Assembly (NCBI RefSeq): GCF_009674725.1
Contig: NZ_WKKH01000015.1
Coordinates: 1-64,000, forward strand
Direction: 5' to 3'
Length of the DNA stretch: 64,000 bases
Origin: Pedobacter petrophilus
GTDB lineage: Bacteria; Bacteroidota; Bacteroidia; Sphingobacteriales; Sphingobacteriaceae
Of the stretch, positions 18,318 to 27,781 are shown piece by piece; within the stretch, counting starts at the first letter, position 1; every line of letters starts with the position of its first letter. Below the pieces are notes generated by a model. That model was not told where the DNA came from and ran no database searches. It saw nothing but the letters and a program-made list of their open reading frames with translations. The position numbers and the translations under genes are program-made.

Positions 18318-19382
18318 TTATTTAATCATCAATAAAAATCCACGTCTTAACAGCAACATAGCCGACATTAAAAACCCAGCAAGAAAAAAACCAGAAACCA
18401 TACCTTGTGTTTTAGTCGTTGCTAACCTGGTTAAAGGCAGAACCGGTGCATCGATCATTTGTATTAATGGCATTTCTTTCCGCTGCGATACCTTAGACAT
18501 TTCCAGGTTTTTAACCAGTTCGGTTAAAATAGCAGTGTTGGCCTGCGCATCTACCTGTCTCCGCTGTGAAGGTACTTTTAAAATTTGCCTGGCAGGGTTA
18601 GCATTCGGATTAGCATCGGTTAAGGATGCCATTCCAGCCAGTGCGCCATTTAACGCTCGTTTAACAGAGTCTGTCTGATGTTGTAAAATAGCCACATTTT
18701 GCAGCGATTTTTTTGTCTTCGTTTGTACGTAAAACTCATTTACGGTTTTTACAATCTCATCATCAAATGTCTTGGAAAACAACTCATCTTTAGAAGTGAC
18801 CTGAACCTTTAAAATGCTTAATTTTTTATCTGGCTTGGTAACTACCAGGTTGTTTTTACCAATTTCTTTAACCACTTCGCCCAGAATACTATCTTGAGCA
18901 CGGTTTAAGCGGGCATCCTGATCGACCTTGAAATTGATGTTTTTTAATATAGGATGTTGCGGCCATTTTGCTTTCAGGTTATTGAAATCCAGATAACGAT
19001 CAATAAGCAACTGCTTCTTTCCGTTAAAGTCTGCTTCAGATAAAAGTGCCTGCTGAATCATGGTCCGCGATTTATACAACTCAATCAGGTTATCGCCCTG
19101 AAATACCCCACCATTTCCTGAACTTCCGATTTCAATCCCAACCATAGAAGCAAGGCCTGCCATTTGGCCAAGGCTTCCGCCTCCGTTTGCATCTTCAAGC
19201 GCAAAAATACTTGCCGCTACATACTTTGGTTTTTTATAGGAGGCATAAAGGTATCCTAATGCTACGCCAATTAAACAACCGATAAGAATAACGAGCCATT
19301 TTGACCGAAGGTAGGATAACCACTCATTCGATTTAATGGCCAGTTCTTTCAGCGTAATTTCTTTATGATTGGTTTCAGACAT
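18318..19382 (-). CDS. Wzz-like polysaccharide chain-length determinant (no kinase domain)
   Basis: 354 aa. One membrane helix near the N-terminus (about 28-47, WLVILIGCLIGVALGYLYA) and one near the C-terminus (about 325-345, GMVSGFFLAGFLMSAMLLL) flank a periplasmic domain with coiled-coil character, the Wzz topology. PVLPLTRLATTK before the second helix corresponds to the proline-rich segment of the family. It sets the number of repeat units by acting on Wzy. There is no Walker A tyrosine-kinase domain. It starts 3 bases after the exporter gene and is clearly co-transcribed. Confidence 0.85.
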   Translation of the reverse strand: MSETNHKEITLKELAIKSNEWLSYLRSKWLVILIGCLIGVALGYLYASYKKPKYVAASIFALEDANGGGSLGQMAGLASMVGIEIGSSGNGGVFQGDNLIELYKSRTMIQQALLSEADFNGKKQLLIDRYLDFNNLKAKWPQHPILKNINFKVDQDARLNRAQDSILGEVVKEIGKNNLVVTKPDKKLSILKVQVTSKDELFSKTFDDEIVKTVNEFYVQTKTKKSLQNVAILQHQTDSVKRALNGALAGMASLTDANPNANPARQILKVPSQRRQVDAQANTAILTELVKNLEMSKVSQRKEMPLIQMIDAPVLPLTRLATTKTQGMVSGFFLAGFLMSAMLLLRRGFLLMIK

Positions 19383-19385
19383 GGC

Positions 19386-21899
19386 TTAACGTAATAAACT
19401 AACAATAATGGCTGCCAGTGAGGCTATCCCTGTTGATATACCTATAAAGGTGGCTGCGTTTAATTTTTCGCGTTCCGCTCTTTTAGGCACAAAAATTTCG
19501 GCGCCCGGCTTTACCTGTGGGAAATTGTTGAAGAATAAAAACTTCCGGTTTGCCGCCACTGATCCGTTTGAATAAACAATAAATGCACCTTTTTTATAGG
19601 CATTATAGCTGAAACCGCCCGAACCGCTAATGTAACCGGTAAAACTTTTTCCTTTGGTATAAACAATGCTATTTGGTTTCAGCACCTCACCGGTAACACG
19701 AACCGTTTGAAGCTCTTTGGGTACCCTGATTACATCTCCGTTTTCTATGATTAAATCATTTCTGGATAAAGGCTTACTCATAATTTTCTTTAAATCTATA
19801 CCTACAAGATCACTTCTCAAGATTTCCAGGTCTTTATCAAGACTCGTGGTATCTCTTGCGCCTGATTGTTTTAAACGCTGGAGATTCAAAAGTTTCTCTC
19901 TTTCTTCTCTTCTGGTTTCTAAACTATCCATTCTCAAATCTCCTTTACCGGTTCTGCGTAAGGATGCTCCTTCTACATAAGCTAGCGGACTCAAACCTCC
20001 GGCCCGCTTAATGATATCGGAGATTCTTTCATCTTTTTTGGTTACGGTATAAATCCCCGGATATAATACTTCACCCTCTATCCGGATCTGCCGTTGCGTA
20101 TGATAACTTTCTGAACTTCTGATGGACACAATATCAAATGGCTTTAGTACAAAGTCCTGGTTCTGTATTTTCAGATCCGGATCTACATTTACCGTAAATA
20201 CCTCGGCCGTTTGTGCCGATACCGACATCGCATCACTATTTTTAATCCTTCTGGAAATTTCAATTCTGTTCGGTGTAGCACTTTCCCTAAAACCGCCGGC
20301 CATCTGAATCAATGATTCCAGATTCATTCCATCTGCATAAACAAAAGTACCCGGCTGCCTTACTTCACCTTGTATGGTTACCCTGAATTCTTCACGTAAC
20401 TCAAATATCGATTTGATACTCACTTTATCTTCCCGCTGCAATTTAATATCCGGTGCTGTACCGTCCATAATTTTACCCAAATCAAAAGACACCAGGGCCA
20501 GACTGTTATCTGCATTTAACCTGGAGATGTATCCCCTGTTTAAGAAAGCTTCTTCTTTAATTCCGTCAGCCTTTTGAATCAGACTTTTAAGCGTCAATTG
20601 ATCATCAAGTTCATACTGTCCCGGACGGAACACCGCACCATCTATTTCAACGCGATTGGCAAAGCGGTCTAGGATACGCTCCACCACATACTTATCGCCG
20701 TTTTTCGGTTTATAGGTATTGAATTCTGATTCAGGAACATCTGTAATTTTACGTTCCCTGTTGGTATTTTGAAGCACTTTGATTTGTGCCGAATAGGCAT
20801 CATTAGCAAAGCCGCCAGCAAAACGCAAAGCATCTGCCAGTGTTTCACTTTCTTTAATTTCAAAATAAGCCGGACGTTTTACCCGTCCTGATAAAGCAAT
20901 CCGGGTTTGATATACCGGAATATTAATGACATCCTGATCCTGCAAACGAATGTTGCCCTTTTGAATCCCATTTAATAAAAAGTCATAAATATCTACAGTA
21001 TAAATTAATTTATTATTTCTAATGACCTGAATATTCCGGTAGGTTCCGTTTTTATTTGGCCCGCCTGCGCTACTTAATACATTAAATAAAGATGATAAGG
21101 ACGATAAGGTGTAGGCTCCGGGCTTGGTCGCTTCTCCAATAACGGTGATGGAAATACTTTTAATGTTCCCCAGCGTAATGGAAACAGAAGTCCTTCCTGA
21201 TTTTATGGCTGGATAAGTGCCTGAAAGGGATGATTTGATTTTTGAAGTTGCCTGTTCGATATTCAGACCTGCAACAGAAATGAGGCCTACATACTGTACC
21301 CTTATCGTGCCATCCGGACTAACCTTCGATTTGTAACTTACTTCATTATCGCCTGTGATATCGATTAACAGTTCGTCATCCGGCCCCACTACATAACTCT
21401 TTGGCGTGGCCATCCTCAGGTTTGGCTCGAAAGTTTGCGTACTCGAGCCAAAAAGTTCTTCCCCGAATATTTTAAGATTATTAAGTTCTTCTGCATTGGC
21501 TAACGCCTGAGCAGATAAGGCTGCATTGATCTTTTTCAATGAATCAATTTTACTTTGCGAACTATTTACCCGCGAACGTTCTACATCTACAAAGGGTTTA
21601 TTTACAGTTTGAGCACTATTCGTATTGGTAGTACCCGTACCATCCTGCTTTCTGATTTTTTCTACCCTTCCACGAAGTTTTTCTATTTCGGTTTGTGGCA
21701 TACCTTGTGCCAATGCCAATTGCTCCAGCTGTGTATCATTATACCCGATAGATTCTGCGCGTTGCATCAACTCTCTGATTTTTGCATCACTCAGTTCATC
21801 AACCTTTACATCGGCATAATTGGTTTGAGCATATAGAGATTGAGAAAGGATAAAGGCACAAAAAATTAAAAGTGCCTTAAGTAAATTTTTAAACTTCAT
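19386..21899 (-). CDS. Wza-like polysaccharide export protein with six SLBB domains
   Basis: 837 aa from ATG 21899, which opens a clean signal peptide (MKFKNLLKALLIFCAFILSQ, cut after LYA). An upstream in-frame ATG at 21956 would place 19 odd residues before it. After a coiled linker comes a poly-export domain (YVVGPDDELLIDITGDN, near 185-200), then six SLBB blocks recognisable by their starts, such as VIGEATKPGAY, LSGRVKRPAYF, IDGAVFRPGQY, IQGEVRQPGTF, IEGEVLYPGIY and VTGEVLKPNSI. The chain ends in one membrane helix. It forms the periplasm-to-outer-membrane channel for the polysaccharide. E. coli Wza is far shorter, with two such modules; long versions are common in this phylum. Confidence 0.88.
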   Translation of the reverse strand: MKFKNLLKALLIFCAFILSQSLYAQTNYADVKVDELSDAKIRELMQRAESIGYNDTQLEQLALAQGMPQTEIEKLRGRVEKIRKQDGTGTTNTNSAQTVNKPFVDVERSRVNSSQSKIDSLKKINAALSAQALANAEELNNLKIFGEELFGSSTQTFEPNLRMATPKSYVVGPDDELLIDITGDNEVSYKSKVSPDGTIRVQYVGLISVAGLNIEQATSKIKSSLSGTYPAIKSGRTSVSITLGNIKSISITVIGEATKPGAYTLSSLSSLFNVLSSAGGPNKNGTYRNIQVIRNNKLIYTVDIYDFLLNGIQKGNIRLQDQDVINIPVYQTRIALSGRVKRPAYFEIKESETLADALRFAGGFANDAYSAQIKVLQNTNRERKITDVPESEFNTYKPKNGDKYVVERILDRFANRVEIDGAVFRPGQYELDDQLTLKSLIQKADGIKEEAFLNRGYISRLNADNSLALVSFDLGKIMDGTAPDIKLQREDKVSIKSIFELREEFRVTIQGEVRQPGTFVYADGMNLESLIQMAGGFRESATPNRIEISRRIKNSDAMSVSAQTAEVFTVNVDPDLKIQNQDFVLKPFDIVSIRSSESYHTQRQIRIEGEVLYPGIYTVTKKDERISDIIKRAGGLSPLAYVEGASLRRTGKGDLRMDSLETRREEREKLLNLQRLKQSGARDTTSLDKDLEILRSDLVGIDLKKIMSKPLSRNDLIIENGDVIRVPKELQTVRVTGEVLKPNSIVYTKGKSFTGYISGSGGFSYNAYKKGAFIVYSNGSVAANRKFLFFNNFPQVKPGAEIFVPKRAEREKLNAATFIGISTGIASLAAIIVSLLR

Positions 21900-21987
21900 G
21901 TGTAGGTAGTTTATGAAATTATGCAGAGAAGTTCTTATCAAACCCTTACCATACACAATATCATTTTATTTATATGCTATGTTGCCC

Positions 21988-21995
21988 CAAAAATA
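21988..21995 (-). promoter_or_regulatory. Promoter -7 box upstream of the export operon
   Basis: Minus-strand TATTTTTG fits TAnnTTTG. It lies 89 bases before the exporter ATG. No good TTG is found at the -33 distance, so this is a half match. It would drive the operon from 21899 towards 4585. Confidence 0.35.
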
Positions 21996-22031
21996 CAAAA
22001 TTATTTCATTGCATGAGGCAGCAGCATAAAA

Positions 22032-22064
22032 CATTAACACCCGTTTTTAGGAAGGATGTTAATG
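22032..22064 (-). terminator. Stem-loop after the phosphatase gene
   Basis: CATTAACA (22032-22039) pairs exactly with TGTTAATG (22057-22064). Read on the minus strand the stem is followed by TTTTATG. It lies 20 bases after the CpsB-like gene and could end transcription there, separating it from the export operon. Confidence 0.45.
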
Positions 22065-22083
22065 CAGCAATAGATTAGAAATT

Positions 22084-22833
22084 TTACAGGGTTTCAGTTA
22101 AGCCCTGACCAAACAGCTCATTGTTTTTAAAAGGATATTGCCCAATCAGATCATATAGTTTTCCACTTTGAACAGCATCGGTTAAGGTATGCAGGTGTTT
22201 ATCATGGTGTAAATCTGTTCCAGCCAGATCATACATGTTTTCTTTTAACAGGTACTCTGCAAACTGTTTTACTTCTTTTCCATAATAACCAACTATCGAT
22301 AAGAGATTAAGCTGAAGTAAACATCCCTTTTCTTTAAAGCGATTTAGCCTGGCCCGGTCTTTAAAATAAAAAGTATACCGTTCCGGATGGGCTAAAATAG
22401 GTCTGTAACCCTTAATTTCCACATCAAACACCCTCTGACTAATATTCGGACTTTCATTGAGGTAAGACATCTCTATTAAAAGAAACTTTTCCTGAATAGC
22501 ACACATCTCTGCTTCCAGATCGAAATCCTGATCAATCATGTATTCGGCCCCCGAATCTAATTTAAGGGATACCTGCGACTGATCCATGGCAAGTTGCAAA
22601 GCAAACCTGGCCTGATCAATGGTGATTTTAGTATTTGGATATAATTCTTTGAAAATATGCGGCGTAGCGATAAGCTGACTGAAGCCTAAATCTTCCAAAG
22701 CCTTTACAAACCTTAAAGAAGTAGCTACATCCGGAGACCCGTCATCAATTCCTGGTAAAATATGGGAGTGCATGTCAATTCCCAACCAGGAAATATCAGT
22801 AATTTTATTTTTTTTGGTAAAAAAGTTAAACAT
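22084..22833 (-). CDS. CpsB/CapC-type PHP-domain tyrosine phosphatase
   Basis: 249 aa from ATG 22833 (MFNFFTKKNKI), the usual start for these proteins. An ATG at 22881 would add 16 residues and sits just after a small upstream frame, so it stays possible. The metal-binding DMHSHILPGIDDG (20-32) and the later HPERY and GTDLHHDKH are diagnostic of the PHP family. Relatives dephosphorylate the bacterial tyrosine kinases that control capsule export. It lies between gmd and the export operon. The Wzz-like protein here lacks a kinase domain, so the partner kinase must be elsewhere or absent. Confidence 0.85.
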   Translation of the reverse strand: MFNFFTKKNKITDISWLGIDMHSHILPGIDDGSPDVATSLRFVKALEDLGFSQLIATPHIFKELYPNTKITIDQARFALQLAMDQSQVSLKLDSGAEYMIDQDFDLEAEMCAIQEKFLLIEMSYLNESPNISQRVFDVEIKGYRPILAHPERYTFYFKDRARLNRFKEKGCLLQLNLLSIVGYYGKEVKQFAEYLLKENMYDLAGTDLHHDKHLHTLTDAVQSGKLYDLIGQYPFKNNELFGQGLTETL

Positions 22834-22884
22834 CTTATCAGAATATGGAAATATGGTTTGAGATGCGGCAATTTTGATCATTCC

Positions 22885-23037
22885 CTAACCACTTACACCT
22901 GTTAATAAACATTGTGGATTAGTTTTTGTCTTTCTTGAAATGCAATCCACAAAATTACTAAAAAAAGCAGCTAATACTAACAAAATCCCTGAAATACCTA
23001 TTAATAGTAGAACTGATGTCGCGGAATCATGAAGCAT
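22885..23037 (-). CDS. Possible small membrane protein of 50 aa
   Basis: An open frame starting ATG at 23037 reads MLHDSATSVLLLIGISGILL, continues hydrophobic to about residue 29, then ends in a short basic, cysteine-containing tail. One membrane helix (about 9-29) is predicted. The stop codon is 3 bases before the alternative ATG of the phosphatase gene, which would allow translational coupling. I recognise no family. Chance hydrophobic frames occur in AT-rich spacers, so this is tentative. Confidence 0.38.
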   Translation of the reverse strand: MLHDSATSVLLLIGISGILLVLAAFFSNFVDCISRKTKTNPQCLLTGVSG

Positions 23038-23086
23038 TCCTGCCAGACTTAACTAATTTTCAAAGATACCTCATTATTATTTACTG

Positions 23087-24223
23087 TTATTCAAAGTAAT
23101 TTAGCGTTTTATAACCACCTTGCCTGAGGTATTCATCCTTTTTCATTAAATTCAGATCAGATGAAATCATATCTTTAACTAACAAGGGAAGATCATATTT
23201 AGGCTCCCAACCCAATTGGGTTTTAGATTTTGTAGGATCGCCCAATAATAAATCTACTTCTGTTGGTCTGAAATATTTTGGATCTACCCGAACTACGGTT
23301 TGTCCCGGCTTTAGCAATTCGCTATTTAAACCAAGCGTTTTAATTACTTGTTCATCGACATCGATAATTACGCCTTTTTCATGTTCATCTTTTCCTGAAA
23401 ATTCAATTTCAATGCCCAGTTCAGCAAAACTCATTCTAACAAAATCACGAACAGTGGTGGTAACACCTGTAGCAATTACAAAGTCTTCCGCACGTTCTTG
23501 TTGCAGGATTAACCACATCGCCTCAATATAATCTTTGGCGTGGCCCCAATCCCTTTGCGCAGAAAGGTTACCTAAATATAAACAGCTTTGAAGGCCTAAA
23601 GCAATTTTACATGATGCTCTTGTTATTTTTCTGGTTACAAAAGTCTCACCCCGCAACGGACTTTCATGGTTAAACAAAATACCATTACAAGCAAACATGT
23701 TGTAAGCCTCCCGGTAATTTACAGTAATCCAGTAGGCATACATTTTCGCGGCGGCGTAAGGGGAGCGCGGATAAAAAGGAGTCGTTTCGCTCTGCGGAAC
23801 CGCCTGCACTAAACCGTATAACTCAGAAGTAGATGCCTGATATATTTTTGTTTTTTCCGTTAAGCCTAAAATCCTGACGGCCTCCAGTAAACGTAAGGTT
23901 CCGATTCCGTCTGCATTCGCGGTATACTCCGGCATTTCAAAACTTACCTGAACATGGCTCATGGCAGCAAGATTATAGATTTCATCTGGCTGTACTTCCT
24001 GAACAATTCTGATCAGGTTAGTTGAATCGGTTAAATCACCATAATGTAACTTAAAACGAACATTGCTTTCATGCTGGTCCTGGTAAAGGTGATCAATACG
24101 GTCGGTATTGAAGGAAGAGGAACGTCTCTTTAATCCATGTACAAAATACCCTTTTTTAAGCAAAAATTCTGCTAGGTATGCACCATCCTGTCCAGTTACA
24201 CCTGTAATTAAAGCAACTTTCAT
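23087..24223 (-). CDS. gmd: GDP-mannose 4,6-dehydratase
   Basis: 378 aa, full length. The NADP-binding GVTGQDG is at 8-14, the catalytic TSE at 132-134, and YAAAK has Y156 and K160. [17 protein letters not shown] and [14 protein letters not shown] are signature blocks of Gmd. It converts GDP-mannose to GDP-4-keto-6-deoxymannose, the precursor of GDP-L-fucose, GDP-D-rhamnose, perosamine and colitose. No dedicated follow-up enzyme (GDP-fucose synthase, Rmd or an aminotransferase) is recognised in the window. It has its own promoter-like box 24 bases upstream and a gap before the next gene. Confidence 0.95.
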   Translation of the reverse strand: MKVALITGVTGQDGAYLAEFLLKKGYFVHGLKRRSSSFNTDRIDHLYQDQHESNVRFKLHYGDLTDSTNLIRIVQEVQPDEIYNLAAMSHVQVSFEMPEYTANADGIGTLRLLEAVRILGLTEKTKIYQASTSELYGLVQAVPQSETTPFYPRSPYAAAKMYAYWITVNYREAYNMFACNGILFNHESPLRGETFVTRKITRASCKIALGLQSCLYLGNLSAQRDWGHAKDYIEAMWLILQQERAEDFVIATGVTTTVRDFVRMSFAELGIEIEFSGKDEHEKGVIIDVDEQVIKTLGLNSELLKPGQTVVRVDPKYFRPTEVDLLLGDPTKSKTQLGWEPKYDLPLLVKDMISSDLNLMKKDEYLRQGGYKTLNYFE

Positions 24224-24246
24224 AAACTATTTTAAATTTTGAATTG

Positions 24247-24279
24247 CAAACATACAGAATAATTTATTTTGATTAACAA
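24247..24279 (-). promoter_or_regulatory. Promoter of gmd
   Basis: Minus-strand TATGTTTG (24254-24247) matches TAnnTTTG. TTG at 24279-24277 lies 22 bases further up, slightly longer than the usual spacer. The transcript would start some 15 bases before the gmd ATG. Confidence 0.45.
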
Positions 24280-24501
24280 AAACACTTTTGGCTTTTGAAC
24301 ACAGGAATAGTCCTTCATACAAGATTTAATGTTATAAATAAATAGGACACCCTGCAAAACTGCTGAATGTAAAAGAAATTGGGTTAACGAATGCTGTTAA
24401 TGGTTCCTGTTCCGGTCTTTATACTTTTCATTTTCTTTTCACCGTTTAAGCGTAAATAAGCTACTAATGATGATAAATAAGCTTTCAACTACCAACTGCG
24501 C

Positions 24502-25785
24502 TCACAGCCTCGCATCAACAAACTCCCTGTTAATAAAAGACTTGGTATCAAAAATGACTGCGCCCTTATCTTTTAACAATTTGAAGTTTATATCTTTAAA
24601 ATCGTGGTGTGCCACAGCCAGAATTACGGCATCGTAACCCGTAAAATCACCTTCAGGAATCAGGCTTATGCCATATTCACGGTGGACTTCCTGATCATTT
24701 GCCCAGGGATCATAAATATCAGCCTGAATACTGAAAGACTGGAGTTCTTTATAAATGTCGATTACTTTGGTATTTCTGGTATCCGGACAATTTTCTTTGA
24801 AAGTAAAACCGAGGATCAACACTTTGGCAGCCTGAATCTGTTTATTCCGGGCGACAAGCATTTTGATAATTTTATTTGCCACGAACATACCCATATTATC
24901 GTTCACGCGTCTTCCGGAAAGAATCACTTCTGGTTTATAACCTAAAGCTTCTGATTTATGAGCCAGGTAATAAGGGTCTACACCTATGCAGTGTCCACCA
25001 ACCAGGCCGGGTTTATAATTTAAGAAATTCCACTTGGTTGCTGCTGCAGCCAACACATCAGCGGTATCAATATCCATCCGATCGAAAATCAAAGCCAGTT
25101 CATTTACAAAGGAGATGTTAACATCTCGCTGTGCATTTTCGATAGCTTTTGATGCTTCTGCTACTTTAATACTTGGCGCCAGGTGGGTACCCGCCGTAAT
25201 GATGGTGGAGTACAATTCATCAACCTGAAGGGCAATAGCCGGGGTAGACCCGGAGGTAACTTTTTTTATTTTAGTAAGGGTATTGATTTTATCTCCCGGA
25301 TTAATGCGTTCTGGTGAATAACCACAGAAGAACTCCTGATTATATTTTAAGCCAGATATTCGCTCAAGCTCAGGTACGCAGTCTTCTTCTGTACAGCCAG
25401 GATATACGGTTGATTCGTAAATAACCAGATCGCCCTTTTTTAATAACGAGCCGATCATTCCGCTCGCTTTTAATAAAGGCTGAAGGTCTGGCCTTTTTAA
25501 ATGATCAATTGGGGTAGGAACCGTAACTATATAAATCTGGCAATTGGAAAGATCAGCCAGATCAGAAGTTAAGGTAAGGCCTTTTTCTTGTCCGGCACGG
25601 TTAAGCGCCAAACTCAGGTCTTGTAGATTTGCCTCATGCGTTAAATCGACCAATTCATTTAAACTCTTTACCCTGCTTTCGTTAGTATCAAAGCCGGTCA
25701 CCTTAAAGTGTTTAGCAAATTCTATAGCCAGGGGCAGGCCAACATATCCAAGGCCAATGATTGCAATGTTTTTTTTCGTATCCAT
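24502..25785 (-). CDS. Nucleotide sugar dehydrogenase (TviB/WbpA type)
   Basis: 427 aa from ATG 25785; the longer frame from 25806 would begin inside the promoter. IGLGYVGLPLA (10-20) binds NAD. ESTVYPGCTEEDC (124-136) and GGHCIGVDPYYL, with the catalytic cysteine at 266, identify a UDP-sugar 6-dehydrogenase. The CTEEDCVPELE wording is typical of the TviB/WbpA branch that oxidises UDP-GlcNAc or UDP-GalNAc to the uronic acid rather than UDP-glucose. It supplies an acidic amino sugar for the glycan. It lies between rfbA and gmd with its own promoter. Confidence 0.87.
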   Translation of the reverse strand: MDTKKNIAIIGLGYVGLPLAIEFAKHFKVTGFDTNESRVKSLNELVDLTHEANLQDLSLALNRAGQEKGLTLTSDLADLSNCQIYIVTVPTPIDHLKRPDLQPLLKASGMIGSLLKKGDLVIYESTVYPGCTEEDCVPELERISGLKYNQEFFCGYSPERINPGDKINTLTKIKKVTSGSTPAIALQVDELYSTIITAGTHLAPSIKVAEASKAIENAQRDVNISFVNELALIFDRMDIDTADVLAAAATKWNFLNYKPGLVGGHCIGVDPYYLAHKSEALGYKPEVILSGRRVNDNMGMFVANKIIKMLVARNKQIQAAKVLILGFTFKENCPDTRNTKVIDIYKELQSFSIQADIYDPWANDQEVHREYGISLIPEGDFTGYDAVILAVAHHDFKDINFKLLKDKGAVIFDTKSFINREFVDARL

Positions 25786-25803
25786 TAATGATTGTGATCC
25801 CGC

Positions 25804-25833
25804 CAAAGATATGGCATAATTTCTGATTCCGAA
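25804..25833 (-). promoter_or_regulatory. Promoter of the UDP-sugar dehydrogenase gene
   Basis: Minus-strand TATCTTTG (25811-25804) is an exact TAnnTTTG match. TTC stands at the -33 position with a 19-base spacer (one mismatch from TTG). It places the transcript start near 25797, which supports the ATG at 25785. Confidence 0.55.
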
Positions 25834-25858
25834 ATGAAGGCGGTTAGACAGTACCGTT

Positions 25859-25902
25859 GTATAGTAAAAGAGCCTGGCAGGTGCCAGGCTCTTTTACTAT
25901 AC
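25859..25902. terminator. Perfect 21-bp hairpin, bidirectional terminator
   Basis: Arms 25859-25879 and 25882-25902 are exact reverse complements with only GG between them. The core AAAAGAGCCTGGCA / TGCCAGGCTCTTTT has a GC stem with a T run on both strands. It lies 43 bases after the rfbA stop codon and would end the rfb transcript before the dehydrogenase promoter. Confidence 0.75.
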
Positions 25903-25945
25903 TAAAGTGTCATCATCCATTTAAATGGCTGATAAGAATTCATTG

Positions 25946-26806
25946 TTATTTAATCTGTTTCAACAGGTAAGAACCATATCCGCTCTTTACCAAAGGCGTT
26001 GCGATTGCTTTAAGTTGTTCGGCATTGATAAAGCCCATACGATAGGCAATTTCTTCAATACATCCAATCTTTAAGCCCTGACGCTCCTCTATAATCTGCA
26101 CAAACTGGCCCGCCTGCATTAATGATGTAAAGGTACCGGTATCTAACCAGGCAGTACCACGACTTAAAACCCCTACCTGTAATTTGCCACGTTCCAGATA
26201 TATCCGGTTGATATCAGTGATTTCATATTCACCACGTGGAGATGGTTTGATATTTTTAGCAATTTCAACCACTTCATTGTCGTAGAAATATAATCCCGGA
26301 ACCGCGTAATCAGATTTTGGGGAAACAGGTTTCTCTTCAATTGAGATGGCTTTCTTATTGGCATCAAATTCGACTACACCATAGCGCTCCGGATCTGAAA
26401 CCTGGTAAGCAAAAACAACCCCGCCATCCGGATCTGAGCTGGCTTGCAGCAGTTTTGCCATGCCATCTCCGTGAAAGATATTATCACCAAGAACCAGTGC
26501 AACCTTATCTTTACCAATAAATTCTTCACCAATTACAAAGGCTTGCGCCAATCCGTTAGGTTCAGCTTGTACCGCATAACTTAATTTACAGCCTATTGCA
26601 GAGCCATCACCCAATAACTTTTCAAAATTAGGAAGATCATGTGGGGTAGAAATGATTAAAACTTCTTTAATCCCGGCTAACATTAAAGTAGATAGCGGGT
26701 AGTAAATCATCGGTTTATCATAAACCGGCATCATTTGTTTGCTACAGGCGAGCGTTAATGGATGCAAACGCGTCCCGCTTCCGCCGGCAAGAATTATACC
26801 TTTCAT
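25946..26806 (-). CDS. rfbA: Glucose-1-phosphate thymidylyltransferase
   Basis: 286 aa. [11 protein letters not shown] (8-18) is the nucleotidyltransferase signature, followed by [17 protein letters not shown]. Later [16 protein letters not shown] and WLDTGT match RfbA/RmlA. It makes dTDP-glucose from dTTP and glucose-1-phosphate, the first step of dTDP-L-rhamnose synthesis, and is usually feedback-inhibited by the end product. It is placed after rfbD with a 120-base gap, and a strong terminator follows. Confidence 0.96.
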   Translation of the reverse strand: MKGIILAGGSGTRLHPLTLACSKQMMPVYDKPMIYYPLSTLMLAGIKEVLIISTPHDLPNFEKLLGDGSAIGCKLSYAVQAEPNGLAQAFVIGEEFIGKDKVALVLGDNIFHGDGMAKLLQASSDPDGGVVFAYQVSDPERYGVVEFDANKKAISIEEKPVSPKSDYAVPGLYFYDNEVVEIAKNIKPSPRGEYEITDINRIYLERGKLQVGVLSRGTAWLDTGTFTSLMQAGQFVQIIEERQGLKIGCIEEIAYRMGFINAEQLKAIATPLVKSGYGSYLLKQIK

Positions 26807-26926
26807 ATTTTTGTCATTAGTTTATTTGTTCAGTAGTGATTAGTCATGACTGCCACTTATTTCTCAATAATTATCCATTCATTCTTATGTTCCATCGCCA
26901 ACTGTTAATTGTCAACTGAAAACTGT

Positions 26927-27781
26927 TTACTGCAATTTTGCTATACACGCCACTAAACTGTCTCTCCAATAGGGAATAGTAAGTTTAAACGTATTTTTTA
27001 TTTTGCTTTTGTCCATTACGGAAAACGCAGGTCTTGCTGCTTTTGTTGGATAAGCAGATCCCGGAATTGGATTGGCTTTCACATTGGTCTCACTGATATC
27101 AAAAATAGCTTTTGCAAAATCAAACCACGATGTTACGCCTTCGTTACTGTAATGGTAAACGCCGAAAGCAACAGAATCAGCTGCGATGATATCAAAAATA
27201 GCATTGGCCAAATCAATGGCGTACGTTGGTGTACCAACCTGATCTGCAATAATGTTTAATTCATCCCGGTCTGCACCTAACTTCAGCATGGTTTTAACAA
27301 AGTTATTGGCATATTCAGAATACAGCCAGCTGGTACGAAGAATGAAATGTTCTTTTAATAAAGCAATTACTGCTTTTTCTCCGTCAAGTTTGGTTTGACC
27401 ATATACATTAATTGGATTTGCAATATCATCCTCCACCAGAAGTTTCACCTCGTTTCCTTCAAATACGAAATCGGTAGAAACATGTATTAATGCGGCGCCA
27501 TGAGCTGCGCAGGCGATTGCCAGATTTGCAGCACCGGTTTCGTTCACCGCCCTGGCCAGCGCTACCTCATCTTCTGCTTTATCTACTGCCGTGTAAGCAG
27601 CACAGTTAATAACGAAGGCCGGTTGTTCTTTGGCTAATAAAGTTTCAAGACCTGCTTGATTTAAAATATTCGCATCAGTTTCTGATGGAAATACAATGTC
27701 TGCGATGCTGCGTCTCGTAGCTACTGTTTTCAGGCATTGTCCAAGCTGTCCGCCTGCACCAATTACTAATATTTTACCCAT
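26927..27781 (-). CDS. rfbD: dTDP-4-dehydrorhamnose reductase
   Basis: 284 aa short-chain reductase. GAGGQLGQ at 8-15 binds NAD(P)H. STDFVF (102-107) and YGQTK, with Y127 and K131, form the catalytic set. It carries out the last step to dTDP-L-rhamnose. The start overlaps the rfbC end by 8 bases. The RAARPAFSVMD-like block (here KAARPAFSVMDKSK) near the C-terminus is typical of RfbD. Confidence 0.94.
   Translation of the reverse strand: MGKILVIGAGGQLGQCLKTVATRRSIADIVFPSETDANILNQAGLETLLAKEQPAFVINCAAYTAVDKAEDEVALARAVNETGAANLAIACAAHGAALIHVSTDFVFEGNEVKLLVEDDIANPINVYGQTKLDGEKAVIALLKEHFILRTSWLYSEYANNFVKTMLKLGADRDELNIIADQVGTPTYAIDLANAIFDIIAADSVAFGVYHYSNEGVTSWFDFAKAIFDISETNVKANPIPGSAYPTKAARPAFSVMDKSKIKNTFKLTIPYWRDSLVACIAKLQ

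Noticed and set aside
18268..18678. 136-aa plus-strand frame
   Set aside because: It lies antisense to the Wzz-like gene and has no recognisable motif.
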